64,000 nucleotides of DNA from Actinomycetota bacterium. GTDB lineage: Bacteria > Actinomycetota > Acidimicrobiia > Acidimicrobiales > Microtrichaceae. The DNA lies in assembly GCA_016870275.1 (NCBI GenBank), contig VGBZ01000002.1:62001-126000 (forward strand). The letters are read 5' to 3'. Both the position numbers and the translations under genes were made by a program. Of this stretch, positions 26,162 through 34,623 are shown in pieces. Within the stretch, counting starts at the first letter, position 1. The number at the start of each line of letters is the position of its first letter. The notes beneath the pieces are model-generated. The model saw nothing but the letters and a program-made list of their open reading frames with translations. It was not told the origin of the DNA and ran no database searches.

Positions 26162-27256
26162 TCAGCGGACGAGCCGCTCGTAGCGCTCCACGTACACATC
26201 ACAGAGCCGTTCCACATCGAAGCGTCGGGCCCACTGCTGACCGGATCGGCGCAACGCAGCCGCCGCTGCCGGATCCTCGAGCACGCTGGTGAGCGCAGCG
26301 GCGAGCGCACCCGGATCCTCGCTCTTGACGAGCACAGCGGTTGGATCGTCGGGCACCACGCCGTCGGGGGCGGGAGCCGTCGCCACCTTCCGGTAGCCCT
26401 CGATGTCACTCGCCACGACCGGAGTGCCAGCGGCCATCGCCTCGAGCAGGATGACCCCGAAGGACTCACCGTGCAGCGATGGCGCACAGAAGACCGTCGC
26501 TGCAGCGAGTCGGCGATCTCGCTCGGCGTCATCGATCCGACCCAACCACTCGATCCTCGGATCGGTGTGCAGCGCCATCAACTCCTTGGTCTGCGGGCCG
26601 TGGCCCGCCACCCACACCGTGCAGTCGCCCGGGAGGTGCTCGACGGCGGCGAGGAGCACCCCGAGGCCCTTTCGCGACTCGTGGCGGCCGAGGAAGAACA
26701 CCGTCGGACGATCGGTCGGCCATGGTTCGGCCCAGGCGAACCGACTGCAGTCGATGGCGTTGTAGAGGGTGTCGAAGTCACCGCCGACGTGCCCGACGGC
26801 GAGATCCCGGGCCTCCGAGGAGACCGCCACCTTGTCATCGAGGCGCGAGGCACCCCAGGTGAGCAGGGGCCGGAGGGTCTGGTAGGCCCGGCTCTGACCG
26901 GCGGCGTGGAACGTCCCAAGGAGCGGCGCCGGCTTCAACAGCACGGTCGTGACGGTGACGCCCGGAGCGAACGGCTCGTGTACGTGGACGACGTCGAAGT
27001 CCTCGTCCCAGAGCGCTCGAATGGTGCGCAGTTGCGCCGCTGGGTCCGGCGCCAACGGTGCGACCGAGCCGTTGGTGGCGAGGGGCACGGACTTGCCGAG
27101 CGGAATCACGAATCGCTCCGGTGGTGGACCGTCGCAGGGAGCCAGGACGCGCGTCTCGATGTTCCGGGCCCGAAGCGATCGAGCGAGGGACAGCACCTGC
27201 CCCTGCACCCCGCCCGGCATGCTCAGGCTGTACGGGCAGACCAGACCGACGCGCAT
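26162..27256 (-). CDS. pimA: PimA-like phosphatidylinositol alpha-mannosyltransferase (GT4)
   Basis: Inferred to transfer the first mannose from GDP-mannose to phosphatidylinositol on the cytoplasmic face of the membrane. The 364-residue GT-B protein begins VGLVCPYSLSMPGGVQGQVLSLARSL, very close to mycobacterial PimA. It also contains FDVVHVHEPFAPG, VFFLGRHESRKGLGVLLAAVEHLP, and the donor-site Glu block APSLHGESFGVILLEAMAAGTPVVASD. The neighbours are a PatA-like acyltransferase and a PgsA-like phosphatidyltransferase in the order seen in Rv2612c-Rv2610c. Other GT4 sugars cannot be excluded. Confidence 0.88.
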   Translation of the reverse strand: MRVGLVCPYSLSMPGGVQGQVLSLARSLRARNIETRVLAPCDGPPPERFVIPLGKSVPLATNGSVAPLAPDPAAQLRTIRALWDEDFDVVHVHEPFAPGVTVTTVLLKPAPLLGTFHAAGQSRAYQTLRPLLTWGASRLDDKVAVSSEARDLAVGHVGGDFDTLYNAIDCSRFAWAEPWPTDRPTVFFLGRHESRKGLGVLLAAVEHLPGDCTVWVAGHGPQTKELMALHTDPRIEWLGRIDDAERDRRLAAATVFCAPSLHGESFGVILLEAMAAGTPVVASDIEGYRKVATAPAPDGVVPDDPTAVLVKSEDPGALAAALTSVLEDPAAAAALRRSGQQWARRFDVERLCDVYVERYERLVR

Positions 27257-27265
27257 CGGCGGAGG

Positions 27266-28165
27266 TTATGCGGGCGGGGCGAGTCCGAGCGCTTCGTAGT
27301 CGCTCCGCCAGTTGGGTTGCAGGAGGTGCCACTGTTCCGGAGCACAACGGATCTGCCGCTCGAGCGCACGGGCGAGGTCCTGGGTGACCCGTGTGACGTC
27401 GCTGCGGATCGATCCCTGTCGGGAGGTGTCGAGTGGAGGGTCGACCACTGCGTGGCACCGCCCCCGCTCGAAGTACACCGCCGTTGGCAACAGCGCAGCG
27501 CCCGAGCGCAGCGCCATCAGCGCCGGACCTCCGGGGAGTCGCGTGGTCTCACCGAAGAACTCCACCTCGATCCCGGTTCCGGTGAGGTCTCGATCAGCGA
27601 GCAGACAGGTGATGCGGCCAGCGGCGAGCGACGCCGCCACCTCGGATCCAGCCGATGGTCCGAGCGGGATCACCTCCAGCCCCATGGACCGGCGCAGTGA
27701 CAGGAACCACTCGAAAAGCTCGGGCGGATCAAGTGTCTCGGCCACCGCCGACACCTCCCAGCCCCGAACCGAGATCAACCAGCGTGCGGCCCACTCCCAC
27801 CCGCCGAGGTGTGGCAGCGCCAGGATCGGGCCGACGCTGGAGTCCAGAGCGTTGAGCAGGTGTTCGATCCCGGAGTGGCTGAAGCCACGCTCCACGTCGG
27901 CCACGCTCAGGTAGGGCAAACGCAACGTGTCGTGCCAGTAGCGACCGTAGGAGTCGAACACTCCGACGACGGCACGATCGATGAGTTCCGGAGCCGCAGT
28001 CGAACCGAACACACGGCGCATGTTGCGCTCGGCGATCAGACGCTGCTCGGAGGACAACCTCGCCGTTGCCCGTGCCGCCGCAGATGCTCCACCGGCCGCC
28101 AGAGGTTCGGGCAACCAGCGAACCGCGGTGGCGGCGGCCTGCAGCAGCGGTACCGACAGCTCCAC
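27266..28165 (-). CDS. patA: PatA-like phosphatidylinositol mannoside acyltransferase (LpxL/HtrB family)
   Basis: Expected to acylate the mannose added by PimA. The 299-residue product has the family's H-x4-E motif in LPHLGGWEWAARW, and the conserved block LLADRDLTGTGIEVEFFGETTRLPGGPALMALRSGAALLP. The C-terminus shows QWHLLQPNW, close to the 'QWYxFQPxW' ending of actinobacterial homologues. There is no signal peptide; membrane association should be peripheral. It sits 9 bases upstream of pimA and 36 bases downstream of pgsA. Confidence 0.88.
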   Translation of the reverse strand: MELSVPLLQAAATAVRWLPEPLAAGGASAAARATARLSSEQRLIAERNMRRVFGSTAAPELIDRAVVGVFDSYGRYWHDTLRLPYLSVADVERGFSHSGIEHLLNALDSSVGPILALPHLGGWEWAARWLISVRGWEVSAVAETLDPPELFEWFLSLRRSMGLEVIPLGPSAGSEVAASLAAGRITCLLADRDLTGTGIEVEFFGETTRLPGGPALMALRSGAALLPTAVYFERGRCHAVVDPPLDTSRQGSIRSDVTRVTQDLARALERQIRCAPEQWHLLQPNWRSDYEALGLAPPA

Positions 28166-28201
28166 TGCGTTACTCGATCGAACGAGTTGTCTCGAATCGG
28201 C

Positions 28202-28909
28202 TCAGCTGGCCCGGCCCGGACGCTGGCGACGCAGCGTTCCGTTGGTGCGCCGAGCCGCCAGCCGGTCCGATGCTGAACGGCCCGTACGGGGGCGTCGACG
28301 GCGACGATCGCTCAGCGCCGGGCTCTCATCGGTGGCCTGACGCCAGACCTTCACGAACCGCTGACCGGCGGTCACGGTGTTCAACACGACGATCAGGCCG
28401 AGCACCGGGAGGAGGAGCACCGGGAACAACAGACCGAGGGCCAACAGGATGAATCGTTCGGCGCGTTCCACGAGGCCGCCTCTGGCGTCGTAGCCGAGCG
28501 CATCGGCCTTGGCCCGGATGTAGGACACCCACGAGGCTGTGGCGTACCCGGCAACCGGCAGCATCACGACCCAGGCTCGGCCGTCGGAGACCACGAGGTA
28601 CCACGCAACCCCCCCGAACAGCAGTGCATCGGTCACCCGGTCCGTCACCGAGTCGAAGAACGCACCACGCTTCGAGTCCTGGCCCCACGCCTTGGCCACT
28701 GCGCCGTCGATGAGGTCTGGGACACCGGTGAGGACGATGAAGAGAAACCCCAATGTCAGGGCCCCAGCCCCGATCGACACCGCCGCCGCCACTGCGAAGA
28801 CGGGACCGAACGCCGTGATGACATCGGCGGTGACTCCAAGACGCTTGATGCTGGCGCCTATCGGCTTGAGTCCGGCGTCCACCTGACTGCGGAAGTTGCC
28901 GTCGAACAT
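28202..28909 (-). CDS. pgsA: CDP-alcohol phosphatidyltransferase (PgsA1/PIP-synthase-like)
   Basis: Integral membrane enzyme that by context should join CDP-diacylglycerol to inositol phosphate for PIM lipids. The 235-residue product has about six helices and the CDP-OH-P motif as DLIDGAVAKAWG-x6-GAFFDSVTD. All four Asp and the Gly residues are in place, but the usual Arg of 'AR' is Lys. The ATG at 28909 has GGAG upstream at 8 bases; a more distal ATG at 28921 has none. The last ~45 residues are an Arg-rich tail. Upstream lie a hairpin and a 16-bp tandem repeat. Confidence 0.87.
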   Translation of the reverse strand: MFDGNFRSQVDAGLKPIGASIKRLGVTADVITAFGPVFAVAAAVSIGAGALTLGFLFIVLTGVPDLIDGAVAKAWGQDSKRGAFFDSVTDRVTDALLFGGVAWYLVVSDGRAWVVMLPVAGYATASWVSYIRAKADALGYDARGGLVERAERFILLALGLLFPVLLLPVLGLIVVLNTVTAGQRFVKVWRQATDESPALSDRRRRRPRTGRSASDRLAARRTNGTLRRQRPGRAS

Positions 28910-29035
28910 GAGCGACTCCATAAATCGAGAGACGAACGCATCGCCCCGTGATGACGGTAGCGGGAACCCCGGGCCACCAGATGGTTCTGCTCCCGATCCC
29001 GTCGTGTTCGCACACCGCCAGGCCTCGACCGGAAG

Positions 29036-29059
29036 GTGTGCTAACTGAAGTTAGCACAC
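29036..29059. promoter_or_regulatory. perfect 10-bp-arm hairpin upstream of pgsA
   Basis: GTGTGCTAAC-TGAA-GTTAGCACAC with no mismatch. It lies between the membrane-protein gene (stop at 29142) and pgsA (start 28909). It is much more A+T-rich than its surroundings. No T-run follows on the minus strand, so it may be an operator or a processing/termination structure. Confidence 0.55.
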
Positions 29060-29060
29060 T

Positions 29061-29124
29061 GTTGCCCGGAGCCCGTGTTGCCCGGAGCCCGTGTTGCCCG
29101 GAGCCCGTGTTGCCCGGAGCCCGT
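29061..29124. repeat. four exact tandem copies of a 16-bp unit
   Basis: GTTGCCCGGAGCCCGT is repeated at 29061, 29077, 29093 and 29109 without a single difference, starting two bases after the hairpin. It is non-coding on the operon strand, because the upstream gene stops at 29142. Perfect identity suggests recent expansion or contraction by replication slippage. It has no spacers, so it is not a CRISPR array. Confidence 0.9.
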
Positions 29125-29141
29125 GCCCGCAGGTCGACCGC

Positions 29142-29666
29142 TCAGGTCGACAGTCCGGCCCAGTCCTCCGGGTTCTTCTCCGTGAACCACTCGAGGACGG
29201 TTCCGCTGACCCCGTCGAGGAGAACGATTCCCCGCTGGACCGGAGGGTTCTCGCCGGAGTACAGCAGGATCCGCCAAGTCGGACGGGACAACCAGCCCCT
29301 CCAGACCTGTTGGGCCGATGCGTGACCGACGGCGAAGCCCACCTCGGCCGATGCCAGTGCCAGCGCCTCGGTCTCGTCCACCCGGAGGGTCCAGCCGGCA
29401 ATCAGGCCATAGGCGCCGAAGGCCACGAGAGCGACGCCCGCCCAGAGCACACCGGCGTTGAGCAGCGCCGAACCACCTCCGGCGACGATGACGCCGGCCA
29501 CGCACAACCCACCGAGGACGAGATAGATGACAGCTGGGATACGTCGGCGGTTGTTGTTGGGGAAGGTGTACGGCCCGACGTAACCGGAGGCGTCGAGGTC
29601 CTCGGGCAGCTCGTCGGTGATGTCATCAGCGCCGGCTGCCGGTTCAGTGGGCGTTGGTTCGGCCAT
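29142..29666 (-). CDS. two-helix membrane protein, unknown
   Basis: The 174-residue product has an acidic Pro/Thr-rich N-terminus (about 1-40), two adjacent helices (AVIYLVLGGLCVAGVIVAGGGSALLNAGVLWAGVALVAFGAYGLIAGW) and a soluble C-terminal domain with WRGWLSRPTWRILLYSGENPPVQRGIVLLDGVSG. No family recognised. It is 9 bases downstream of the HIT gene, so it belongs to the thrS-HIT transcript. M. tuberculosis has HIT followed directly by pgsA1 here, so this gene and the repeat region after it are insertions relative to that order. Confidence 0.8.
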   Translation of the reverse strand: MAEPTPTEPAAGADDITDELPEDLDASGYVGPYTFPNNNRRRIPAVIYLVLGGLCVAGVIVAGGGSALLNAGVLWAGVALVAFGAYGLIAGWTLRVDETEALALASAEVGFAVGHASAQQVWRGWLSRPTWRILLYSGENPPVQRGIVLLDGVSGTVLEWFTEKNPEDWAGLST

Positions 29667-29675
29667 CAGAAAAAC

Positions 29676-30197
29676 CTACCCTCGCTCGATCCAGGCCGAA
29701 CGGACGCGCGCCCAGGCCTCGTCGAGCGAAACGGGGAGGACACGCGTCCCGGCAGCAACGGTCATGAAGTTCGCGTCGCCGTCCCACCTGGGCACACAGT
29801 GGACGTGGAGATGGTCAGACTGCGACCCCCCAGCGGCGTGCCCGAGGTTGAGACCGACGTTGACGGCGTCGCAGGTGAACGCCCGTTCGAGCGACCCGAC
29901 GGCGTCGCGCACTGTGGCCCACAACTCGTCGTGCTCGGCGTCGGTGAGGCCGTCGAGCGCAGGTACCGCCCGGTTGGGCAGGACCATCAGGTGACCGGAG
30001 GTGTACGGGAACCGATTGAGGATCACGAAACACGTCGGCCCACGACGCACGATGTGGGTGACGGAGTCATCAACTCCGGAGTTGAGGATGCGCTCGAACA
30101 GCGAGCCGTGCCCACCCGCCCCGGCACCGTGTGGCTCAGCGAGTTGATCCCGGACGTACTCCGAACGCCAGGTCGCCCACAGGTGGTCGAGGCTCAC
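29676..30197 (-). CDS. HIT family nucleotide hydrolase/phosphorylase
   Basis: The 173-residue product has FVILNRFPYTSGHLMVLPNR and the histidine triad in QSDHLHVHCVPRW (H-L-H-V-H), which binds and cleaves a nucleotide alpha-phosphate. The close M. tuberculosis counterpart in the same place (Rv2613c) is an Ap4A phosphorylase, so an Ap4A role is likely. It lies 7 bases downstream of thrS. Aminoacyl-tRNA synthetases are a source of Ap4A, which makes the pairing sensible. Confidence 0.92.
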   Translation of the reverse strand: MSLDHLWATWRSEYVRDQLAEPHGAGAGGHGSLFERILNSGVDDSVTHIVRRGPTCFVILNRFPYTSGHLMVLPNRAVPALDGLTDAEHDELWATVRDAVGSLERAFTCDAVNVGLNLGHAAGGSQSDHLHVHCVPRWDGDANFMTVAAGTRVLPVSLDEAWARVRSAWIERG

Positions 30198-30204
30198 AGC
30201 CGGC

Positions 30205-32235
30205 TCAACTCTTGGACTCCACGTCCCCGCGGAGTCGCTCGGCGAACGACACGAGCGGCACGTTGCGCTCGACCTCGCCGCCCCGAGGATTCACCCCGAC
30301 TGTCCGGTGGGCCACGTCGTCGTCACCGACGACGAGGACGTAGGGGACCTTCTCGCCCTTGGCTCGACGGATCCGACTCCCGAGCGTCTCGTCGGCAGCC
30401 ACGACGTCCACCCGGAACCCGTGGCCCCGAAGTTCCGCAGCGCACTCGTGGGCGTAGTCGAGATGCGGATCGGCCACGGGCAGGATCCGAACCTGCTCCG
30501 GGGCCAGCCACGCCGGAAACGCACCGGCGTAGTGCTCCACGAGCACGCCGAAGAACCGCTCGACGGAACCGAACAGTGCCCGGTGGATCATGATGGGCCG
30601 GTGGCGCTCGCCGTCGGAGCCGACGTAGGTCAAGTCGAAGCGCTGCGGGAGTTGGAAGTCCACCTGGATCGTCGACATCTGCCAGGTGCGACCGATCGCA
30701 TCACGGGTCTGGACGGAGATCTTCGGCCCGTAGAAGGCGCCACCTCCCTCATCGAGGACCAGCTCGAGACCCATGGACTCAGCAACGCTGCCGAGCGCCT
30801 CGGTCGCCTCGGTCCACTCCTCGTCGCTGCCGACCGCCTTCCCGGGGGGCCGGGTGGAGAGCTCGAGGTAGAAGTCATCGAGCCCGTAGTCACGCAGCAG
30901 ATCGAGCACGAAGACGAGGATCGACCCGAGCTCGTCGCCCATCTGCTCCTTGGTCGTGAAGATGTGCGCATCGTCCTGGGTCATCCCCCGGACCCGCGTC
31001 AGGCCGTGGATGACCCCGGACTTCTCGTAGCGGTAAACGGTGCCGAACTCGAACATGCGCAGTGGCAACTCGCGATACGACCGCATCCGTGACCGGTAGA
31101 TCAGGATGTGGAACGGGCAGTTCATCGGCTTCAGGTAGTACGACGTCCCGTCGGTCCGATCGCCGGCATCGTCGGTCTCGGGGACGTCGAGCTCCATCGG
31201 GGGGAACATCCCGTCGGCGAACCAGTCGAGATGCCCCGAGGTCTCGAACAGATCGGCCTTGGTGATGTGCGGCGAGTAGACGAACTCGTATCCCGCCTCC
31301 TCATGGCGGGTCCGGCTGTAATCCTCCATCAGCCGTCGGACGATGCCACCCTTCGGATGGAACAGCGCCAGACCCGAGCCGACCTCCTCGGGGAAGCTGA
31401 ACAGGTCGAGTTCGACACCGAGCTTGCGGTGGTCGCGCTTGGCCGCCTCCTCCTGCTGGGTCAGGTACGACTCGAGTTCTGCGGCCGTCGGGAACGCCAC
31501 GGCGTAGATCCGTTGGAGCATCGGGTTGTGTTCGCTCCCCCGGAAGTACGCCCCGCCGTGGCGCATCAGTCGGAAATTGGCCAGTCGCCCGGTGGTCGGG
31601 ACGTGGGGGCCGAGGCACATGTCGACGAACTCCGGGGTGTTCCGGTAGAAGCTGATCACCCCATCACCGAATGCGTCGCTGCTGGAGACCTCACCATCGG
31701 CGTCGTCCCCGTTCGCAGCGAGATCCATGAACGCCTGCTTGTACGGGTGGTCGGCCATGAGGGAACGAGCCTCGTCGAGCGGGAGCTCGAAGCGTTCGAA
31801 CGGTTGATCAGCAGCGATGATCTCCCTCATTCTGGCGTCGATCCGAATGAGGTCCTCGTCGGTGAAGGAGCCCCCGTCGGGCAGCTCGAAGTCGTAGTAG
31901 AAGCCGTTCTCGATGGCGGGTCCGCCGGCAAACGTGGCGCCGGGCCAGAGATCGAGCACCGCCTGGGCGAGGACGTGCGCTGTGGAGTGACGCAGGTGCT
32001 CCGCCGCCATCGGATCCTGCACCGTGACGATGCGGACGGTCTCGCCGTCGAGGAGGACCGCATCGAGGTCCTTCGCTCTGCCGTCGACCTCAGCGACCAC
32101 GGCGTCCCGGGCGAGCCGTTTACCGATGGAAGCGGCCAGATCGGCACCGGTGGAGCCGGTGGGGAGTTGTCGGGTCGAGCCGTCGGGCAGGCTCACGGTG
32201 ATGTCGGCCACGGGCGGGGAGACTATCGGTGGCAC
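30205..32235 (-). CDS. thrS: threonine--tRNA ligase
   Basis: Class II synthetase with all expected domains: TGS (VSLPDGSTRQLPTGSTGADLA), an N2 editing domain (HSTAHVLAQAVLDLWPGATF), motif 1, motif 2 (YRYEKSGVIHGLTRVRGMTQDDAHIF), the zinc-site Cys in LKPMNCPFHILIY, motif 3 (HRALFGSVERFFGVLVEHYAG), and the anticodon domain (VRILPVADPHLDYAHECAAELR). The GTG at 32235 has GGGAG seven bases upstream and gives 676 residues. Another in-frame GTG at 32211 starts closer to the usual N-terminus but lacks a ribosome-binding site. It heads the thrS-HIT operon and is divergent from the GH5 gene. Confidence 0.95.
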   Translation of the reverse strand: MPPIVSPPVADITVSLPDGSTRQLPTGSTGADLAASIGKRLARDAVVAEVDGRAKDLDAVLLDGETVRIVTVQDPMAAEHLRHSTAHVLAQAVLDLWPGATFAGGPAIENGFYYDFELPDGGSFTDEDLIRIDARMREIIAADQPFERFELPLDEARSLMADHPYKQAFMDLAANGDDADGEVSSSDAFGDGVISFYRNTPEFVDMCLGPHVPTTGRLANFRLMRHGGAYFRGSEHNPMLQRIYAVAFPTAAELESYLTQQEEAAKRDHRKLGVELDLFSFPEEVGSGLALFHPKGGIVRRLMEDYSRTRHEEAGYEFVYSPHITKADLFETSGHLDWFADGMFPPMELDVPETDDAGDRTDGTSYYLKPMNCPFHILIYRSRMRSYRELPLRMFEFGTVYRYEKSGVIHGLTRVRGMTQDDAHIFTTKEQMGDELGSILVFVLDLLRDYGLDDFYLELSTRPPGKAVGSDEEWTEATEALGSVAESMGLELVLDEGGGAFYGPKISVQTRDAIGRTWQMSTIQVDFQLPQRFDLTYVGSDGERHRPIMIHRALFGSVERFFGVLVEHYAGAFPAWLAPEQVRILPVADPHLDYAHECAAELRGHGFRVDVVAADETLGSRIRRAKGEKVPYVLVVGDDDVAHRTVGVNPRGGEVERNVPLVSFAERLRGDVESKS

Positions 32236-32313
32236 CGGCCATCTCCCGCTACCCTTTCCCTCGTGGCGAAACCGGTGGTGGCGCACCGGTCTGTGAGCGG
32301 GGCGGCGCAGACG

Positions 32314-33753
32314 ATGATGAGGGTTCTCGTAGCTGTGGTGGCCCTCGCTGGGATCGCAACTGCGTGCTCGGCCACGCCAACGGTTCCCATCGCCAGCGAC
32401 TCCCCTGTGGTCGACGCACCGCAGCCGGATCTCATCGGCCCGATCCGACTCGTTGGGTCACAGTTCGTCGACGGTGCCGGCCGGACCGTGATCATCCACG
32501 GCCTCAACTCCGTCGAGAAGTCACCGCCGTTCCTCAGTGAGATCACTCCCACCCGTCTCGGCGGGGCCGATCTCGACCGGATCACCCTCGACGGGTTCAA
32601 CGGAATCCGCTTGGGGGTCTGGCCCGCAGCGGTGGTTCCGAGCCCCGGGGTCGTCGACCACGACTACGTCGACCGGGTCCGTGAGGTCGTCGACCGGCTC
32701 GCCGACCGCGGCCTGTGGGTCCTGCTCGACTTCCATCAGGACGTCTTCTGGGGAATGCCGTCGTGGGCGACCACGCCAGCAGCGGCGGCACTGTCGCCCG
32801 ACCCACCCGCTGGACTCGACATCGGCTGGGCGGCGGCGTACGCCTCGCCGCGCTCCACCCAGCAGTGGGACGACTGGTGGGCGAACGTACCCACCGCACC
32901 CGGAAGCCCCCTCGGCATGGTCGACGCCTACGCCCAGGGTGTTGCCGCTGTTGCGGCCCGTCACGTCGATGCGCCCAACGTCATCGGCGTCGAGGTGATC
33001 AACGAGCCGTACCCCGGGAGCGCCCTGCTGGCCTGCGGGCTCGGAGGCTGCCCGCAACTCGACACCGCTGCGACCCACGTCAACACGATCGTGACGACGG
33101 CGGTACGAGCGGTGGCCCCGGACATGCCGGTGTGGTGGACACCCCAGGCACTGTTCCCGGTGTACTCCGACACCACCATGGCCCGACCCGGTCCGACAGG
33201 AGGGGCCGCCGGGTTGTCGTTCCACACCTACTGCGCCTACACCGACGGAGGTGAGCCCACCTCACCACCGCCGGCACTCAGCACGATCTGTGGCGGCGTG
33301 TTCGAGCAGGCATTCGATCGTGCCGAGAATCTCGCTCGTCGCTGGCAGGGCCCGGCGCTGCTCACCGAGTTCGGAGCCTCCGCCAGTCCGCTCAACGTGA
33401 CGGCGCCGGTCCGTCTCGCCGACGAACGCCTGCTCAGCTGGTTTCACTGGGCCTCCGGGCGCTATCCGGAGGCGGTCGAGTCGCAGATCGTCCGGCCATC
33501 GGCACAAGCCACCGCCGGTATTCCGCTCAGCCAGCAGTTCGATTCGACCACGGGGACGTACCGCTTCACGTTCCGGCCGGATCCGGCGGTACAGGCGCCG
33601 ACCAGCATCGTGATCCCGGGTCGGGTGTATCCGACCGGGTACGTCGCTACGGTCACCGGCGGCACGATCATCTCAGCGGAGGACTCGGGACGACTGCTCG
33701 TCGAGGCCAACAACCTCGACGACGATGTGGAGATCACGGTGCGGCGCCGCTGA
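32314..33753 (+). CDS. exported GH5 glycosidase, endoglycoceramidase-like
   Basis: The 479-residue product has a signal peptide (VLVAVVALAGIATAC, possibly lipidated) and a GH5 barrel. The acid/base Glu is E231 in GVEVINEPYPGS, and the nucleophile is E352 in ALLTEFGAS. Other GH5 landmarks are GFNGIRLGVWPAAV, LWVLLDFHQDVFWG, VWWTPQ and LSFHTYCAY. The order and spacing match endoglycosylceramidase-type GH5 enzymes, which end in a C-terminal beta domain as here (TYRFTFRPDPAVQAPTSIVIP). The ATG pair at 32314 is chosen. An in-frame GTG at 32263 lies seven bases after TACCCT and could be a leaderless start. The natural substrate is uncertain. Confidence 0.85.
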   Translation: MMRVLVAVVALAGIATACSATPTVPIASDSPVVDAPQPDLIGPIRLVGSQFVDGAGRTVIIHGLNSVEKSPPFLSEITPTRLGGADLDRITLDGFNGIRLGVWPAAVVPSPGVVDHDYVDRVREVVDRLADRGLWVLLDFHQDVFWGMPSWATTPAAAALSPDPPAGLDIGWAAAYASPRSTQQWDDWWANVPTAPGSPLGMVDAYAQGVAAVAARHVDAPNVIGVEVINEPYPGSALLACGLGGCPQLDTAATHVNTIVTTAVRAVAPDMPVWWTPQALFPVYSDTTMARPGPTGGAAGLSFHTYCAYTDGGEPTSPPPALSTICGGVFEQAFDRAENLARRWQGPALLTEFGASASPLNVTAPVRLADERLLSWFHWASGRYPEAVESQIVRPSAQATAGIPLSQQFDSTTGTYRFTFRPDPAVQAPTSIVIPGRVYPTGYVATVTGGTIISAEDSGRLLVEANNLDDDVEITVRRR

Positions 33754-33765
33754 GCGGCGCTCGGT

Positions 33766-34623
33766 TCACGCCAGAGCCAGGTCGAGTGGGCGGCTCGCCA
33801 GCACCGATGCCGACGACCGGCGCTCGAGACCGTCGTCAGTTGCGGCGACCGGACCGACCGGGGCCACAGCGGCAGAGGCGACCAGGACCCGGGTGGGTAC
33901 CTCCGGCTGTGTCGGCCGGATCGGCACGACGGGTGCCACGACCTCAGCCGGGTCATTCGACGGCCGGGAGGCGTACTCATCGACGTATTTCTGGCCAGTC
34001 AGGTTGCGAATCTCGTAGACGACCTCATCGGTGATCTGGCGGAGAACCAGACGGTCATCCTCCCGTGAGCGGTAGCGAGCGACTTCGACCGGTCGACCGA
34101 ATCGGATGTGTACCCGCCTGAACGGGAGGGGGATCCGTGCATCGGGAGGCTGCACGGCGTCGGTGCCGATGATCCCGACAGGAACGATCGGGGCGCCGGT
34201 CCGAAGCGCCAGACGGGCCACGCCGGTGTGGCCCTTGTGGAGCGACCCGTCGCGTGAACGGGTTCCCTCGGGGTAGATCCCGAAGAGTTCCCCGTTATCG
34301 AGCAGGCCCGCAGCAGCAGTGAGGGCAGCAGCCGCCGCATCGCCACCGGACCGGTCGATCGGGATCATCCCCATGGCAGGGAACAGGTAGCGGGTCCGCC
34401 AATCATCGAGGTACTCGGCCTTGCCGACGTAGGTGATCCGTCTGGGAAGCACCAGAGGAACGAAGAACGAGTCGAGGACGGAGATGTGGTTGGGAGCAAC
34501 GATCGCCGGACCGCTCGAGGGGATGTTCTGAAGCCCCTCCGTGGTGACCTTCCAGAGGAACCTGAACGGTGGGGTGAGGACTGCCCGGGCGATCTGTTGA
34601 ATCTGTCCGGCTTGGCGTCCCAC
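33766..34623 (-). CDS. 1-acyl-sn-glycerol-3-phosphate acyltransferase (PlsC family)
   Basis: Makes phosphatidic acid from lysophosphatidic acid, or acylates a related lipid. The 285-residue product has the catalytic PNHISVLDSFF (H-x4-D), RITYVGKAEYL, IYPEGTRSRDGSLHKGHTGVARLALRTGAPIVPVGIIG, and a disordered tail of about 60 residues rich in Pro, Val and Ala. It follows mshC after 130 bases. TAGCAT lies eight bases before the GTG start, so it may have its own promoter. Convergent with the GH5 gene. Confidence 0.92.
   Translation of the reverse strand: MGRQAGQIQQIARAVLTPPFRFLWKVTTEGLQNIPSSGPAIVAPNHISVLDSFFVPLVLPRRITYVGKAEYLDDWRTRYLFPAMGMIPIDRSGGDAAAAALTAAAGLLDNGELFGIYPEGTRSRDGSLHKGHTGVARLALRTGAPIVPVGIIGTDAVQPPDARIPLPFRRVHIRFGRPVEVARYRSREDDRLVLRQITDEVVYEIRNLTGQKYVDEYASRPSNDPAEVVAPVVPIRPTQPEVPTRVLVASAAVAPVGPVAATDDGLERRSSASVLASRPLDLALA

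Noticed and set aside
25223-27700. 825-codon plus-strand open frame
   Set aside because: It runs opposite the M48-like gene and pimA and shows no domain or signal; the minus-strand genes explain the sequence.
29061-29124. CRISPR array
   Set aside because: The 16-bp units are directly adjacent with no spacers, and there are no cas genes.
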